From assembly GCA_014529385.2 (NCBI GenBank), contig CM043958.1:90917025-90981024 (forward strand): a stretch of 64,000 bases of DNA, read 5' to 3'. The notes beneath the pieces are model-generated. The model searched no databases and was not told where the DNA came from. It worked only from the letters and a program-made list of their open reading frames with translations. A program made the translations under genes and the position numbers. The stretch comes from Adiantum capillus-veneris (taxonomy: Eukaryota; Streptophyta; Polypodiopsida; Polypodiales; Pteridaceae). This document shows positions 35,479-46,551 of this stretch, in pieces. How positions within the stretch are numbered: position 1 is the first letter of the stretch; each line of letters opens with the position of its first letter.

Positions 35479-36670
35479 CATGGCATCACAAATCTATGGG
35501 CCAATTTTTACAGGTGAAGAGAATCCCGACAAGTGGATGTCGGATTTTGAGGTGTATATGCTATTATTGCATATGATAAACAAAGATAGTAAGATGCTGA
35601 CATTTCCATTGGTGATGCACGAAAATCCTAAAGTGTGGTACAAAGCATTGGAACGTGAGTCGAGGCATGCTTGGCTGGCTCTACAGACATGATTCATACA
35701 TAATTTTTGCAAGGAGGTACCCCCATTCAAGATGGATGCGAAGCTTAAATCTCTTAGGATAGATGTAATTGAGGATTTCAATCTATTTTTAGATCATTTT
35801 TGGGCAGAGTTAGCGGTAGCCATGCAGCTATGGCAACTATTTCAAGATGGACAAGTTCATGGTGTGCTTACATCCTAAAGTGAGGGAAAAGTTGGACTTT
35901 CAAAGCTCAAAAAATTACAATGGTATAGTGGCAATTGCAAGGGAAAAGAGAAGAAAGATAAAAAGGAGAATTGAGTAGGGCTTGTTGAGCTACAAAGCCA
36001 TGGTTCCTGACCAACCTTAGAGTCCCCAAGGTGTTTTTCATGAGAAGAATCACGATAATCTCGGCATAGCGGCTGTTCCATAGAATTGGGTGCATACTAT
36101 GCAGGATTTGTACAGGCAGATGCAGGAATTGCGGCTAAGTGTAATGGATAGAGGACAATCAAGAGGAGCAAGAGGCAGGGGGAGGTTGTTTTCAGGTAGG
36201 TGTTACAATTGTGGAGAAGAGGGACATTATGCACCGGATTTCCCCCAACCTCTGAGAGAAAAAGGTGGTATTTACCCATTGTTTGGTAGAGGAAGAGGGC
36301 AAGGACAATTTAATGGCCAAAGAGAGTAGGTAGTCGAGAATCCAATGCAAACATCTCCGCCAAATGTTGGTGAAGTGCCTAGAGTGAATATTATCGGGGT
36401 GAATAAGTAGGATGTTGAAGTTTTGGCCGATAAAAGAGCAAGAGGTGAAAGGGAGATAGAGATTGAGTGGGAGACTACAGCTCACAAGGGTAAAGAGAAA
36501 GTATACAAAGGTAGGGAGTAGTCGGAGACTAGCAAAAGGAGGAGGCTCTGCAAGATCAAACAGGTGGACTTCCAGTTGGGATGTGGTCACCCTGTGTATG
36601 ACCTAGTAAGTGATGTGCAAAGTCAAAAAGCTAACATTACTTTTGGGCAGTTGTTGGCTTTAAATCCCAA
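35479..36670 (+). pseudogene. Ty3/gypsy gag with damaged zinc knuckle
   Basis: The frame opens at ATG 35479 with 'MASQIYGPIFTGEENPDKW' and gives the gag capsid core: 'WMSDFEVYMLLLHMINKDSK', 'ENPKVWYKALE', then 'FCKEVPPFKMDAKLKSLRI' after an in-frame stop at 35689-35691. More stops and frame changes follow. At 36199-36245 the nucleocapsid knuckle reads CYNCGEEGHYAPDF: the last cysteine of the CCHC motif is phenylalanine. Gag would assemble the particle and bind element RNA. This copy cannot make it. Confidence 0.85.
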
Positions 36671-36671
36671 G

Positions 36672-37012
36672 TTGAGGAGGCAGTGGTCCACGAGTGTTAG
36701 CATGAGGCTGCCAAGAGCTAAGGGCCATGTGCATGCGGTGCATAATATGGCCTTAAGGGTGGGGAGTCTAGTTGATGTTCTTCCTCTTATGGATGCGTTC
36801 ATTGAGAAGAGGATGCAGGTACATGCCTACATAGATGGTGGAGGAGGAATTGGTCCATGAGTGTTAGCATGAGACTGCCAAGAGCTAAGAACCATGTGCA
36901 TCTGATGCATACTATGGCCTTCAGGGTGGGGCATTTAGTTGTGTTCTTCCTCTTATGGATGCAGTCATTGAGAAGAGGATGCAGGTACATGCCTATATAG
37001 GTGGTGGAGTGC
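36672..37012. repeat. 167-bp tandem duplication in the protease leader
   Basis: The segment with 'gtgttagcatgag' at 36694 repeats at 36861. Both copies encode 'VSMRLPRAKxHVH...' and run to 'RMQVHAYI', duplicating the region just before and into the protease active site. Confidence 0.85.
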
Positions 37013-37260
37013 ACGTATATGTCATGACAAAAGTAGCTATGAAAGAGATAAGTGTTAAAGCAATAGCTAAGTCAAATGTGCGCATGAATATGGCTAACCA
37101 TACTAAAGCTAGGTGTCTGGGTGTGCTCACGATGTGAGAGTGAAGGTGATGGGGATTGAGTGCCTAATCAACTTCTTTGTGATGAAAGCAGGTGATAAAA
37201 CTTCTTTGTGATAAAACTTACCCTATTATCTTGGGGAGGCCATGGCTTTTAGCAATTGGG
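36985..37260 (+). pseudogene. Ty3/gypsy aspartic protease remnant, active Asp lost
   Basis: The protease reads 'VHAYIGGGVHVYVMTKVAM', where the active-site triad (normally D-G/S/T-G/A) begins with Gly. In the upstream duplicate the Asp is still present ('YIDGG'). 'RMNMANHTKARCLGVL' and, after stops, 'YPIILGRPWL' complete the usual retropepsin pattern. Confidence 0.75.
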
Positions 37261-37529
37261 GCCAAATAGGATTGGGAGAGCAGAATGTTCACCTTGCTTG
37301 AAAGATAAAGGGAAACAAATAGTGCTAGATTTAAAGACCACGGAGAGCCGTTTCCATCCTATGGTGGCAAAAGATGAGGGTGATACGACGACCAGCTATG
37401 AATACAAGATCGAGACGACATATGATGAAGGCTACATTGATACCAAGGAGGAGGAGAGTGAGGATGACATGCTTAAGATTGATGCCGATTTTTTGGTGTC
37501 ATTGTAGAAGCCTCTAATGCAAAAGAAGA

Positions 37530-38470
37530 GGTACAACCCCATGTTCATGGCATAGGTCTGGAGGAAGTAGCCAATATGTTGAGTGAGGATTTGACCAAGG
37601 GAGAGAAAGAAAGCTATGTCCAGATGTGTACCTCCTATCCAAATTTATTTGGGACAAAGTACAAGGATCTACGAGGGAAATGGGTGTATAGTACAGAATT
37701 GTACTCGGGGGGGGGGTATAAGACAAAGGCACAAAGATGAAGAGATAGGAGAGATTTAGAAGGAAGCCCTTTGGTAGGAGATAAACCAATTTTTTGTTGG
37801 ATGTAGGTATTATATACCCCATGAAGGAGTCGGAGTGGGTTTCATCGGTGGTCACATCACTCCTAAGAAGAATGGGAAGCGAAGAGTGTCTATTGACTAC
37901 AAGCCATTGAGTGTCTGTTTCAGCGGTGGTCATCACTCCTAAGAAGAATGGGAAGTGGAGAGTGTCTGTTGACTACAAGCCATTGAATGTGGCTACCAAG
38001 CAGAAACACTACCCATTGCCATTCTAGGACTAGATCTTACACGAGGTGGCAGGCCATGAAAGGTACTCAATTATGAATGGGTTTTTTGGGTATTTCCAGA
38101 TAGAAATCGCACTTGAAGACCAGCTGAAGATGGCATTTATCTCTCCATGGGGATGTTTTTCCTACCAAAGGATGCCATTTAGGTTGGTGAATACCTATGC
38201 TACCTTCCAAGATTGGATGAACATGGTGTTTGGGTCGTATCTAGGGAGGTTCAGTAGGGTGTTTATGGACAATATCGGTTGTTATAACTCTAGGGTGGAG
38301 CATCTATCAAAGTTGTAGTTATGTTTCCAAAGGCTTAATGAAGAAGGAGGTCAATTGAACCCTAAGAAGTGCAAGCTAACATAACCTCCTGCATAGTTGC
38401 TGGGTCATGTGGTGTCACAAAATGGAATTGAAGTGGATCCGGAGAAGGTTGATGCTCTAGTTTTGATGGA
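37530..38470 (+). pseudogene. Ty3/gypsy reverse transcriptase, broken, catalytic Asp lost
   Basis: Pieces in several frames give 'MLSEDLTKGEKESYVQMC', 'TPKKNGKRRVSIDYKPL', 'KMAFISPWGCFSYQRMPFRL' and 'RVFMDNIGCYNSR'. The Y/F-x-D-D box has its second Asp changed to Asn and MPFGL is MPFRL. The finger motif containing TPKKNGK is tandemly duplicated (about 37838-37912 and 37916-37989). Confidence 0.85.
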
Positions 38471-38965
38471 GCCTCCCTCAAGTGCTCAAGGTTTGGCCTT
38501 GTTTGTGCATAAGTTTAAATATTTGTCGTAGCTTTTTTGGATGTTGTCAATTTATGTGTATCCTCTTTAGAATAGGGCTCTACAGATGCATGGTTTCAAA
38601 TGGGATGAAGGAGCTCAAGAGGCTTTTGACAGGGTAAAATAAATCTTATGTCAACTACTGACAGTGTGTCCTTTAAACCGTGAGGATAATTTCTATACTG
38701 CCATGATGCTAGGTACCACGGCCATTGGAGCAGTGTTGCTACAAAAGGAAGGGAGAAGATACACGCCTATCTACTTTAAGCAAGGTAATAAGTCTTGAGG
38801 GGGTGACCTACACCGAAGCAGAACAGTGGGTGATGGCAATAATTTTTATGCAGGAAGTTCAAAAGTGCATCTCATTGTGCGTAAGTTCTATGTGTTGACA
38901 GCTAACCATCTATCTAGTTTCATCCGAAAGCAAAGGAAGGAAGAATCAGACACAATGGTAGTGGA
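38470..38965 (+). pseudogene. Ty3/gypsy connection and RNase H remnant
   Basis: The frame continues from RT ('GHVVSQNGIEVDPEKVDAL', 'GFKWDEGAQEAFDRVK') into RNase H ('NFYTAMMLGTTAIGAVLLQK', then 'RRYTPIYF'), with stops. It ends at 'VLTANHLSSFIRKQ', where the sequence switches to protease of another element. Confidence 0.8.
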
Positions 38966-38984
38966 CTTGTTTAAAATTAAAGAT

Positions 38985-39405
38985 GACAAAGAACCAGTCA
39001 TCTAGACCGACTATAAGATAAGAAAACAATGGGAACCACTATCAAGGGTGACATTCGATGGTGGTGCTGGAGTCAACATTGTGGGGGAGTATGTCAAACA
39101 AAGATTAGGGGTTCAAGTAATGAAACCCACTCCTTTTAAAATGAAACCTGGTCCTCTTAAAATCATATGGTAGACTAAAGGATAGTCTAGGCCAGTGATT
39201 TTGATTGAGAATCTTTAGATGAGAGTAGGATTAGAGAAGTTCAAAACCAATTTGCTAGTTCTAGATGTCCAAGGGGCATACAACATGATCTTAGGGAGAC
39301 CATGGCTTAGGAGTGCAGGAGCCATATACAATTATGCAGGCCAAAGACTAACAATACAAGGGCCCAATAGAAGATTTGAGATTAAAACAAATAATCACAA
39401 AAGCT
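38985..39405 (+). pseudogene. Second gypsy protease fragment
   Basis: 'RVTFDGGAGVNIVGEYVKQR' has an intact D-G-G-A active site. 'NLLVLDVQGAYNMILGRPWL' is the C-terminal retropepsin motif. Two stops (near 39003 and 39171) break it. Protease after RNase H is the wrong order for one element, so this is a separate, related copy fused to the first. Confidence 0.85.
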
Positions 39406-40032
39406 AGAGAAGAGTAGTGTGGCGAGAAGAGCTATGAAAAAAGTATGGGACCAAGAAAATAAAAAGGATGATAGCATCAATGAACATCTTTCCCATGGTT
39501 GAGATAGATTGAAATGCAGTTCTTCTAGATTAAGAAAGGGTAGAACAACAAAGACAACAATACCCAAAAAAATTCACTCAATCAAATCTGGGGGAAAGAT
39601 CAGTGAATCTGGATGGAAAGCCTTCAGGAAATCATGAAAGCCAGACTATTGGAGAAATCAAACCAGATGGCGAAGACATGGGAAACAAACATTCACATAA
39701 CTTGCGTTTAATAGGGTACCATCTGATTGAGAGAGGGAATTGGCTATCACAACTAATCTTTTCAATGCATACGCAACAAGCATATGCATAGAGAAAGAAG
39801 TTGTATCACTCGCAAAATGAAATGGGGGTAGATCTTTGAACCGGTTATTACTAGATGATCAAGAAGTAGAGGAGTAGAATTTAGGTTTAGAATCACATCC
39901 AAAAATGGTAAAGATCAATAAAAATGGAATCATTGCCCTATGACTGTGTGTTGCCCTCCTATGCAAGAGCTATAAGGCATGTCACAAATAAGATCAAAGG
40001 GACTTGGGAGCTAGATTTTTTTTTTTTGGTTG

Positions 40033-40035
<3 letters not shown>
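39406..40035. other. Gypsy spacer remnant, no intact gene
   Basis: This continues from the second protease fragment and probably is the protease-RT spacer of that element (62-codon frame at 39603-39791, polar). No RT follows. Confidence 0.45.

Positions 40036-40122
<87 letters not shown>
40036..40122. repeat. (CT)n microsatellite, about 87 bp
   Basis: A pure CT tract that marks the junction between gypsy remnants and the duplicated copia/b561-promoter block. Confidence 0.98.
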
Positions 40123-40123
<1 letters not shown>

Positions 40124-40229
40124 GTCTTGCTCGGTTTTTTGACTCACTCAAGAAACCTCGCTCGGTGAATGGTAACACTCCTTTAATTTCATTGGTGGGG
40201 TAGCTTATTGGCTTGGACATCTTGGTTAC

Positions 40230-40500
40230 AAGATTGTGTTAGTCAATCTAACAAAGAGGTTGAGTATGTTGCTACATGTAAGGCTAGCAAGGTAGCAATA
40301 GGGCTTGCTCATATAGTGGAAGATTTGAGTAACCACTATTGTGGACTCGGGTTTTCATAGTGATAGTACTCTAAGTGGTATCCATTTGGGAAAAAATCTA
40401 GTGTTGCATGGAAAGTCCAAGCACGCTGATTCAAGCTAACACTTTATTTGTAAAGTGCTTGAGGACAACTACATCCAAGTTTCAAGATTGATATGATGAC
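40230..40500 (+). pseudogene. Ty1/copia RNase H fragment, copy 1
   Basis: The + reading includes 'SQSNKEVEYVATCKASK', 'LAHIVEDLS', 'DSTLSGIHLGKNLVLHGKSK' and 'HAD', the C-terminal copia RNase H motifs (S-x-x-E-A-E-Y...). Stops and a frameshift break it. The same fragment returns at 42885-43100. Confidence 0.8.
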
Positions 40501-41204
40501 AACCCATGGATCTTCTCACAAGGGGAAGCATTTTTCATCATGCCTCCCCATGGATCATGGAATATTTGCATCATATTGTAACTTATAGGAACTTTGGCCT
40601 TTAGGTAAGAGATTGGTAGGTAAAGTCCACTTTCATTGTGCTAAGCCAAGGAGGATCTAATATGTTGTTTGAGAATACTGCCCACTTTGCCTTAGGCCAG
40701 TGTAGTCTCCAATGTTTGTCAACAAGTGGTGAGAACCAATTCGCCTTGTAGCAAAGACCCTTTTGCATTTGATGTGTCAATAAAACTAGAAAGCTACAAT
40801 GCCCTTGAAGAATCCAAACCACAAGGCATTACAACGAAATACATCAACTCAAGACAAATTGGGGCAATGTAAAGTTCTGAGAGGAAAATAATAAATGCAA
40901 TGTAGGATTTCGTAATTTTGATTTTGAAGGTGAAAAACTATACCAAAATTCTTGCCTTAAAAACATGACGTGCTGGGTACGTTTCAAGAGCGTACGCTTT
41001 TCTAGCCTTGAGCTCATGCTTTTTTGCTTGATTATGTGTTGATTACAAGAGCTATATAAATGTAAGAAATGGGGTTTAACTCCACAACGATGTTGTCAAC
41101 AAGACCCTACGTAAGATGTGAACAAATCATTATCATCCTGATTTAGTGCACTTGCTGCTATTGTCGAAGCTCAAGACCACCATCACCATCGCCACATCAT
41201 GGAC
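40245..41204 (+). repeat. Segmental duplication, copy 1 (copia tail plus b561 promoter)
   Basis: This block matches 42885-44320 through the copia fragment, 'gtaaagtccactttcattgt', 'gcaaagacccttttgcattt', the TATA region and the 5' UTR, down to the start codon ('ATGGAC'). Copy 2 carries an extra insertion of about 480 bp. The two diverge directly after ATGGAC. Confidence 0.88.
41052..41060 (+). promoter_or_regulatory. Duplicated TATA box, copy 1
   Basis: 'gagCTATATAAAtgtaa' is the counterpart of the b561 TATA box at 44153 and lies 140 bp before the ATG at 41199. Confidence 0.6.
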
Positions 41205-41429
41205 CTGTTGGGACGTTGTTTTGGTGGTGGAGGGGGGACAAACTCACCTGTTTCAAAGCGTGCCTCTCCAATCGCAGAGGACGAGGACACTGACACGCCT
41301 GAGGGAGACATGCATGGACACTACTACAGAGTAAAGTATGGTGGCAAGATCGACTTTGGGATTGCACAAGGCAGATCATTTCAACGCCATATACAGATTC
41401 TTATACAGTCAACGTATAAGAATGTATAA
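41199..41429 (+). CDS. Chimeric ORF behind a duplicated b561 promoter
   Basis: The first six bases (ATGGAC) and the whole leader are those of the cytochrome b561 gene. The rest encodes an unrelated 76-residue peptide starting 'MDLLGRCFGGGGGTNSPVSK' with an acidic middle and 'HGHYYRVKYGGKIDFG'. Protein-like sequence continues downstream in other frames to about 41800 ('LPRTMVREAKRLGNINM' before a GT). I do not recognise it; it could be part of a transposon ORF. It may be transcribed from the copied promoter, but the frame breaks make a functional product doubtful. Confidence 0.4.
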   Translation: MDLLGRCFGGGGGTNSPVSKRASPIAEDEDTDTPEGDMHGHYYRVKYGGKIDFGIAQGRSFQRHIQILIQSTYKNV

Positions 41430-41799
41430 GAATGGATTTATGAAATTCAAAGACCAAGTGTCTGATCATGCATGCTACATCGAGGAGGCGTTGCATGCTC
41501 AATTTTTTATATATACCCCGACCAATGTTTCTCGACACAGTGGTTGGAGGGGTATATCAAATATTTTTTAAAAACAAGCAATCAAGTGTACAATGTGCAG
41601 TGGCCAACCAGGTTGTGAATCCAGACAGGAGCTATCGTGGTGGCAACATGGCAAATGTAAAGTGGGAGTGGGTACTGTAAGAAAAGATTGAGCAAGCTGC
41701 AACAGGCTCCTCCCAGCGTCAACAGCAGGAAGCTAGGGGCAAGTAAACTCCCACGCACTATGGTTCGGGAGGCTAAGCGGCTTGGAAATATAAATATGT

Positions 41800-42475
41800 A
41801 AGCTATTTTTAATTGTGCAAGTTCGGATAAGAATGTGTTAAAATTACCTAAGTATGCCAAGCATGCGTAACACTTATAAATAAGAGAAAGGGGAGAGATG
41901 GGCGGGGGGGTTGGGGGGTTTGTAGATGACCAAACGCATTTTGATCATTCAAGAGCTCATCAGTGGTGTTTCTAGGGAGATTGGAGATGGTTGACGTTGG
42001 AGAGGTTAAGTATCAAGAGAGACACATAGAGTTTAATACTTGGCGATGGTTGCGGGAAAACCATCATATCTCTCGCGAGCAATTTGACTTAGTAGTTGAA
42101 ATGCTACAAGTAGTAAGTGTATACAATAAGTATTATATAAAAAGTTTATTTGGGTTTTTGATTTATCTAATTCATTTTTGGTTGGTTTAGAGTCAAGGCA
42201 TTTCAATTTTGCAGCTTGGGATGAGAACGAGAACGAGGAGGATTAGGATAGATATTTTTGTTATGTACTTCTCTTTTACAAGTGCAAATATGGTGCAAAA
42301 AAACTGTATATAAAACTCATTTGAAAATTTGGCATTATTTGTAAATTTTTCAAATTATTGTTCTTTTTTGCCTCAATTTATAAAGACAAGGTATGAGTTG
42401 TAATTTGAAAGTTTATTATTATAATCTTGAACAAGTTTAAAAAATAATTGATATTTCATATGTTTTACGCGGGTC
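41800..42475. other. No gene recognised
   Basis: A 75-codon + frame (41963-42190) contains 'EVKYQERHIEFNTWRWLREN' and ends near a possible donor. It may be another exon of the chimeric unit. No domain is evident. Confidence 0.4.
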
Positions 42476-42527
42476 AAAAATAAAGATGCTCATTTGGGCC
42501 ACCCAAAATGAGCATCTTTATTTTTGA
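42476..42527. repeat. Perfect small hairpin
   Basis: 'aaaaataaagatgctcattt' and its reverse complement face each other around a loop of about 10 bp. It could be a minimal MITE or transcript end. Confidence 0.8.
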
Positions 42528-43456
42528 AAAGCCATATGGTGATAATATGCGCGGTAATAGCAACAAATATATTATCGCAAATATTACCATGCATATTACC
42601 GAAAAACCATTATTGTGCTCATTCTTGCTTATATAATCGCACATGCAAAAATTTCTCTCTCTATTTTCATTTGTTGAACCGCGACAATACTCGAGGTTCT
42701 ACAGTTTTCCTCTTATATTGTTCTCATAACCAACCTTACTAACACGTGCTTTTTTTTATTCCTCATGTATACAAGCAATAAGGATTTGCATCTTTTGCTA
42801 CTACTCCACCCCAATCTCTATGCTCTTCTATCAAGCAAAGTTGATACTAGTGTAATTGGCTACATGCATGGACACGCGGTAAGAGTCTGAGTATGTTGCT
42901 ACATGTAAGGCTAGCAAGGTAGCAATAGGGCTTGCTCATATAGTGGAAGATTTGGGTAACCACTATTGTGGTCTCGGGTTTTCATAGTGATAGTCTAAGT
43001 GGTATCCATTTGGGAAAAATCTATTGTTTCATGGAAAGGTCAAGCACACTGATGCAAGCTAACACTTCATTTGTAAAGTGCTAGAGGATAACTACATGTA
43101 CGTTTCAAGATTTATGTGAGGACAACCCATGGATCTTTTAACAAGGGGTCTCTCCTTTGAGTATTTTTCATCTTGTCCCCCTCTATTATCATGGCATGTT
43201 TGCGTCATATTGTCACGTACAGGAACTTTGACCTTTAGGTGAGAGAATGGTAGGTAAAGTCCACTGTCATTGTACTAGGCCAAGGAGGATCACATATGCT
43301 GTTTGAGATTACTACTGCCCATGTTGCCTCAGGCCACTGTAGCGTCCAATGTTTGTTAACAAACGGTGAGAACCATTCCGCCTTGTAGCAAAGACCCTTT
43401 TGCATTTGATGTATTATTAAAACTAGAAAGGTACAACGCCCTTGAAGAATCCAAAC

Positions 43457-43935
43457 TAGTATGTGCCAACGATTTAAAAAAAATCGTTAATAGCACGAAT
43501 CTGGGGCGATGCCCTCTCAGAAGCAATCAAAACGGCAGCAGCTAGAGGAAGGCTTCTGCGGACACTCTGGCAACAATTGGAGGCATTGGCGGTGGAGTCG
43601 TCCTCACCACCAAGGCGGAGGGAGTAGAACGAGTGGGGCTTGGGACGCGTAGGGAAGCCACTGCACATGCATAGGCGGAGCGAGCTGCAACAGGTCACGC
43701 AAAGGGGAAGACCTTTTTTTTAAATATAAGCGAAGCCGTTCGTTGCAGTCTGGGTATGCATTCGGATGGCTTAGGTTAACATCCCAAGGTTTCAGCACGA
43801 TTTGCTGAGGGTTCAAATCCACGTACCTCAGTTTTGACTGATAATTTTGAAGGGAAAGCTTGCACCAAATAGCATCTGGGCAGATTCCAACCAATAAATT
43901 GGAGAGCTTACCAGTATATCAGCAACTTCGCATTG
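43457..43935 (+). mobile_element. Insertion with tRNA-like A and B boxes (SINE candidate)
   Basis: The insertion is defined by comparison with copy 1. It has 'TGGCTTAGGTT' (43767-43777, A-box-like) and 'GGTTCAAATCC' (about 43810-43820, exact B box) with tRNA-like spacing of about 32 bp. 'GGGTATG' and 'CGTACC' could pair as a decayed acceptor stem. The T stem does not pair well, so it is not a functional tRNA. The left part is G/C-rich without a domain. No target duplication is evident. Confidence 0.5.
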
Positions 43936-44152
43936 CAACGAAATACATCAACTCAAGACAGACAAACTGGGGCGATGCCAACATATCTTGGGTAGCAATG
44001 TAAAGTTCTGGGTGGAAAATGATAAATGCAACGTAGGATTTTGTAATTTTGATTTTGATGGTTACCAAAATTCTTGCCTTTAAAAACCTGCGGAACTGGA
44101 TGCTTCCCGCTTTTCTAGCCTTGACGTGCTTTTCTGCTTGATTACACGGGAG

Positions 44153-44160
44153 CTATATAA
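44153..44160 (+). promoter_or_regulatory. TATA box of the cytochrome b561 gene
   Basis: 'CTATATAA' lies about 160 bp upstream of the ATG at 44315, with a typical plant leader between. It is conserved in the duplicated copy at 41052. Confidence 0.7.
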
Positions 44161-44314
44161 ATGTAAAGGAATGGGGTTTAGCTCCACAAGGACGTCATTG
44201 ACAAGGCCCTGCGTAAGCTGTGAACATAACATTGCCCAGTTGAACAGATCACTATCGTCCCGATTTAGCGCAACTTGCTACTGCTGCCACCACCACCATC
44301 CTCATCGCCAAATC

Positions 44315-44848
44315 ATGGACCGTCTCCAAGTGATCGTGCTGCATGGGCTCCTCATGTGGTTGGGCATGGGACTATGCATGCCTCTCGACGTCATTCTCAT
44401 CCAATTCCTGAGGACCGCTCGCCAAGAAGGTAATGCGTTGTTGAGTGGACGCATAGCTAAAGGCCACATCGTAGTACAGAGTTTGGGGTTGATTGTGGCA
44501 GTGGGGGGCAGAGGGCTGGCCTTGGCCATGTTTGGGGCGGTGGGACTTGCTCACACTCATGGGAGGTTGGGCTTGACTCTGCTGTTGGTGCCTTTGGCGT
44601 TTTTGGGGGTGGTGCAGCCGGATGTGGGAGCTAGGTGGAAGAGGGGTGTGTGGTACGCCACCCATTGGATCCTTGGCACCGGGACCATCCTGTTGGCACT
44701 TGTAAATATCTTCATTGGCTTGCATGTGCTAGAACTCATCAGCCACTGCACCCTATTTTGTGTGAACGTGGCCTTTAGCGTACAGGTGGCGTTGATGGCA
44801 CTAGTATACCTGGCCCAGGACCGGTGGACCTACCTTCACCAGGTGTAG
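44315..44848 (+). CDS. Cytochrome b561 domain protein
   Basis: A single-exon gene of 177 residues with no stop or frameshift. It has about five to six hydrophobic helices and the histidines expected to hold two hemes: His10 in 'LHGLLMWLGMG', His51 in 'KGHIVVQSLGL', His80/82 in 'AHTHGRLGLTLLL' and His117 in 'ATHWILGTG'. 'VVQPDVG' and 'ALVNIFIGLHVL' also match the family. These proteins move electrons across membranes, usually from ascorbate. In plants the domain is often fused to a DOMON domain, but here it stands alone with no signal peptide or DOMON. The frame opens earlier (44126), but ATG 44315 follows the TATA box and leader. It is the only clearly intact ordinary gene in the window. Confidence 0.88.
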   Translation: MDRLQVIVLHGLLMWLGMGLCMPLDVILIQFLRTARQEGNALLSGRIAKGHIVVQSLGLIVAVGGRGLALAMFGAVGLAHTHGRLGLTLLLVPLAFLGVVQPDVGARWKRGVWYATHWILGTGTILLALVNIFIGLHVLELISHCTLFCVNVAFSVQVALMALVYLAQDRWTYLHQV

Positions 44849-45274
44849 TGGGCCCTCCCTAGTCGGACGTCCAAGAAAATATGCACAAATCAGGCTGCTG
44901 TTTCTACGTCAGGGGTGCCATTGACGGCCCATGATGAAGAAACAGGTATAAGCAAATGAGATCAGCTGGCCCTACAAGAAGTGAGCATATCATGCGACTC
45001 AGGATCTGCACCAGCTGCTGCTGCATGATGAAGAACTGTGCATCCTGCCTCGAGCATTAATAATATTTAAATTAATTCTCTAAATAACCCTGTACTAGCT
45101 AGCCATGGCCCACTTAATTTTTGCGTACAAACATCATCGTTGGTGGCTTGTATATGGCGCTGATTTTTGTGGTAGCAATTTTGTCATCCCCTAATTATTG
45201 ACATTGTACTGAGAATTGAGTTTTGAACACAATTCATGTATTGCAACTTAATTGTAGATTGTCTCCTTGGGTCC

Positions 45275-45277
<3 letters not shown>
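44849..45277. other. 3' flank of b561 gene
   Basis: No further gene is seen. 'AATAATATTTAAATTAATTC' near 45060 is AT-rich and a likely polyadenylation region. Confidence 0.4.

Positions 45278-45347
<70 letters not shown>
45278..45347. repeat. (GT)n(GA)n compound microsatellite
   Basis: GT units change to GA units at about 45317. The flank 'gaggtaattaatgtcaag' recurs after a GA tract at 46512-46548, so the tract and its flank were copied together. Confidence 0.97.
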
Positions 45348-45569
45348 GTAATTAATGTCAAGTTGTGATGCATTGAGCATATATGCATTGGCACCCATGT
45401 AAGTGCCATCACCAATAGCTAAAGAGAGCCACTTTTGATAGACAAGTTGCAACACTTAAAGAACTATCACTTGCTATCTTACCAAGTCCTTAATTGAAGA
45501 TAGCAAGTCCTTAATTGGATGAGAACCATTCCTTGCACATGTGACATTAGTCCCTCTAGGAATTGTCAC

Positions 45570-46509
45570 AAAACATGTAACAAATCCTGAAAAGATGTAA
45601 TGTGCATGGTTGCACCATTGTCAAAGTATCACACATGCTCCACGAACTCTATACTACATTCATCATGAACATTTATTGTGAAACCATGCACAAAGAGCCC
45701 ATTCTGCATACTACACAAGATTTTCCAAATTTTCCTTAAAGCAAGCATCTACCAGGTCCACACAATTCTGAACAAATGAGAAACCTTGCAAACGCATCGA
45801 GATTCCAAAAGAGAACATTCAAAAATCTTCAAAGGCGGTGAGGCTTCAAAAAGAATAATGAAAATGGAAAGTCCACAAAGGGTCAAGAAGAGAGATCGCA
45901 TATGAGCCACATCTTTGACATCATCATCTATATGCACCATTATTAATAACACCTAGCAAATGTGCATCCAGAAGGCATGGAAGGAATATCCTTCTCTCTC
46001 TTTGTGATTGAGTGGGTCATGGAATGGCAAAGCTGCGTGACACTACCCAAGTGTTCTTTTGCTTCCTTCATGATATTTCTCAAGTTGTCAATGGTTATCC
46101 TTGTAGCGTGCCATCACCATTAGCTTAAGAGAGCCTCTTTAGACAAACAAGTTGCAACACCAAGATTGCCTTCTTCCCTGGGCTAGGCAAGAGGCACAAG
46201 GATAGTGGATGTAGGGTAGACGACAATTCTGTGGTCGATGAGTAGATAAGCGATAAAAGTAAGTTGTTGAGCTTTTGAAATTAATGCACAATTATTGAAT
46301 GTCTTAAAATTCATCTTGAATTACCACAAAAGGAATCTCATCAACTAGTAGCCACGACCCACCCACCATAATACTCATGGCATGTCATATGGCTTTAGTA
46401 TCGCAAGAAAAATTCTAGGAATAATCCTTTAAAATTTTTCTCAAGAGAGCTACCCATGAACCCCTACCTCGGGTTAATTGCATCTTAGTTGTTGATTGTC
46501 TATTTGCAT

Positions 46510-46551
<42 letters not shown>

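Larger units (their letters stand above)
42885..44320 (+). repeat. Segmental duplication, copy 2, interrupted
   Basis: This is the counterpart of 40245-41204, containing the copia RNase H fragment (to about 43100), the intergenic block and the b561 promoter. An insertion of about 480 bp (about 43457-43935) interrupts it. Confidence 0.88.

Noticed and set aside
34343-35481. Overlapping frames on both strands before the gypsy gag
   Set aside because: No domain, several mutually exclusive frames, and the position fits LTR/leader DNA.
43752-43830. Functional tRNA gene
   Set aside because: A and B boxes are present but the T stem does not pair and the acceptor pairing conflicts with the T-arm position.
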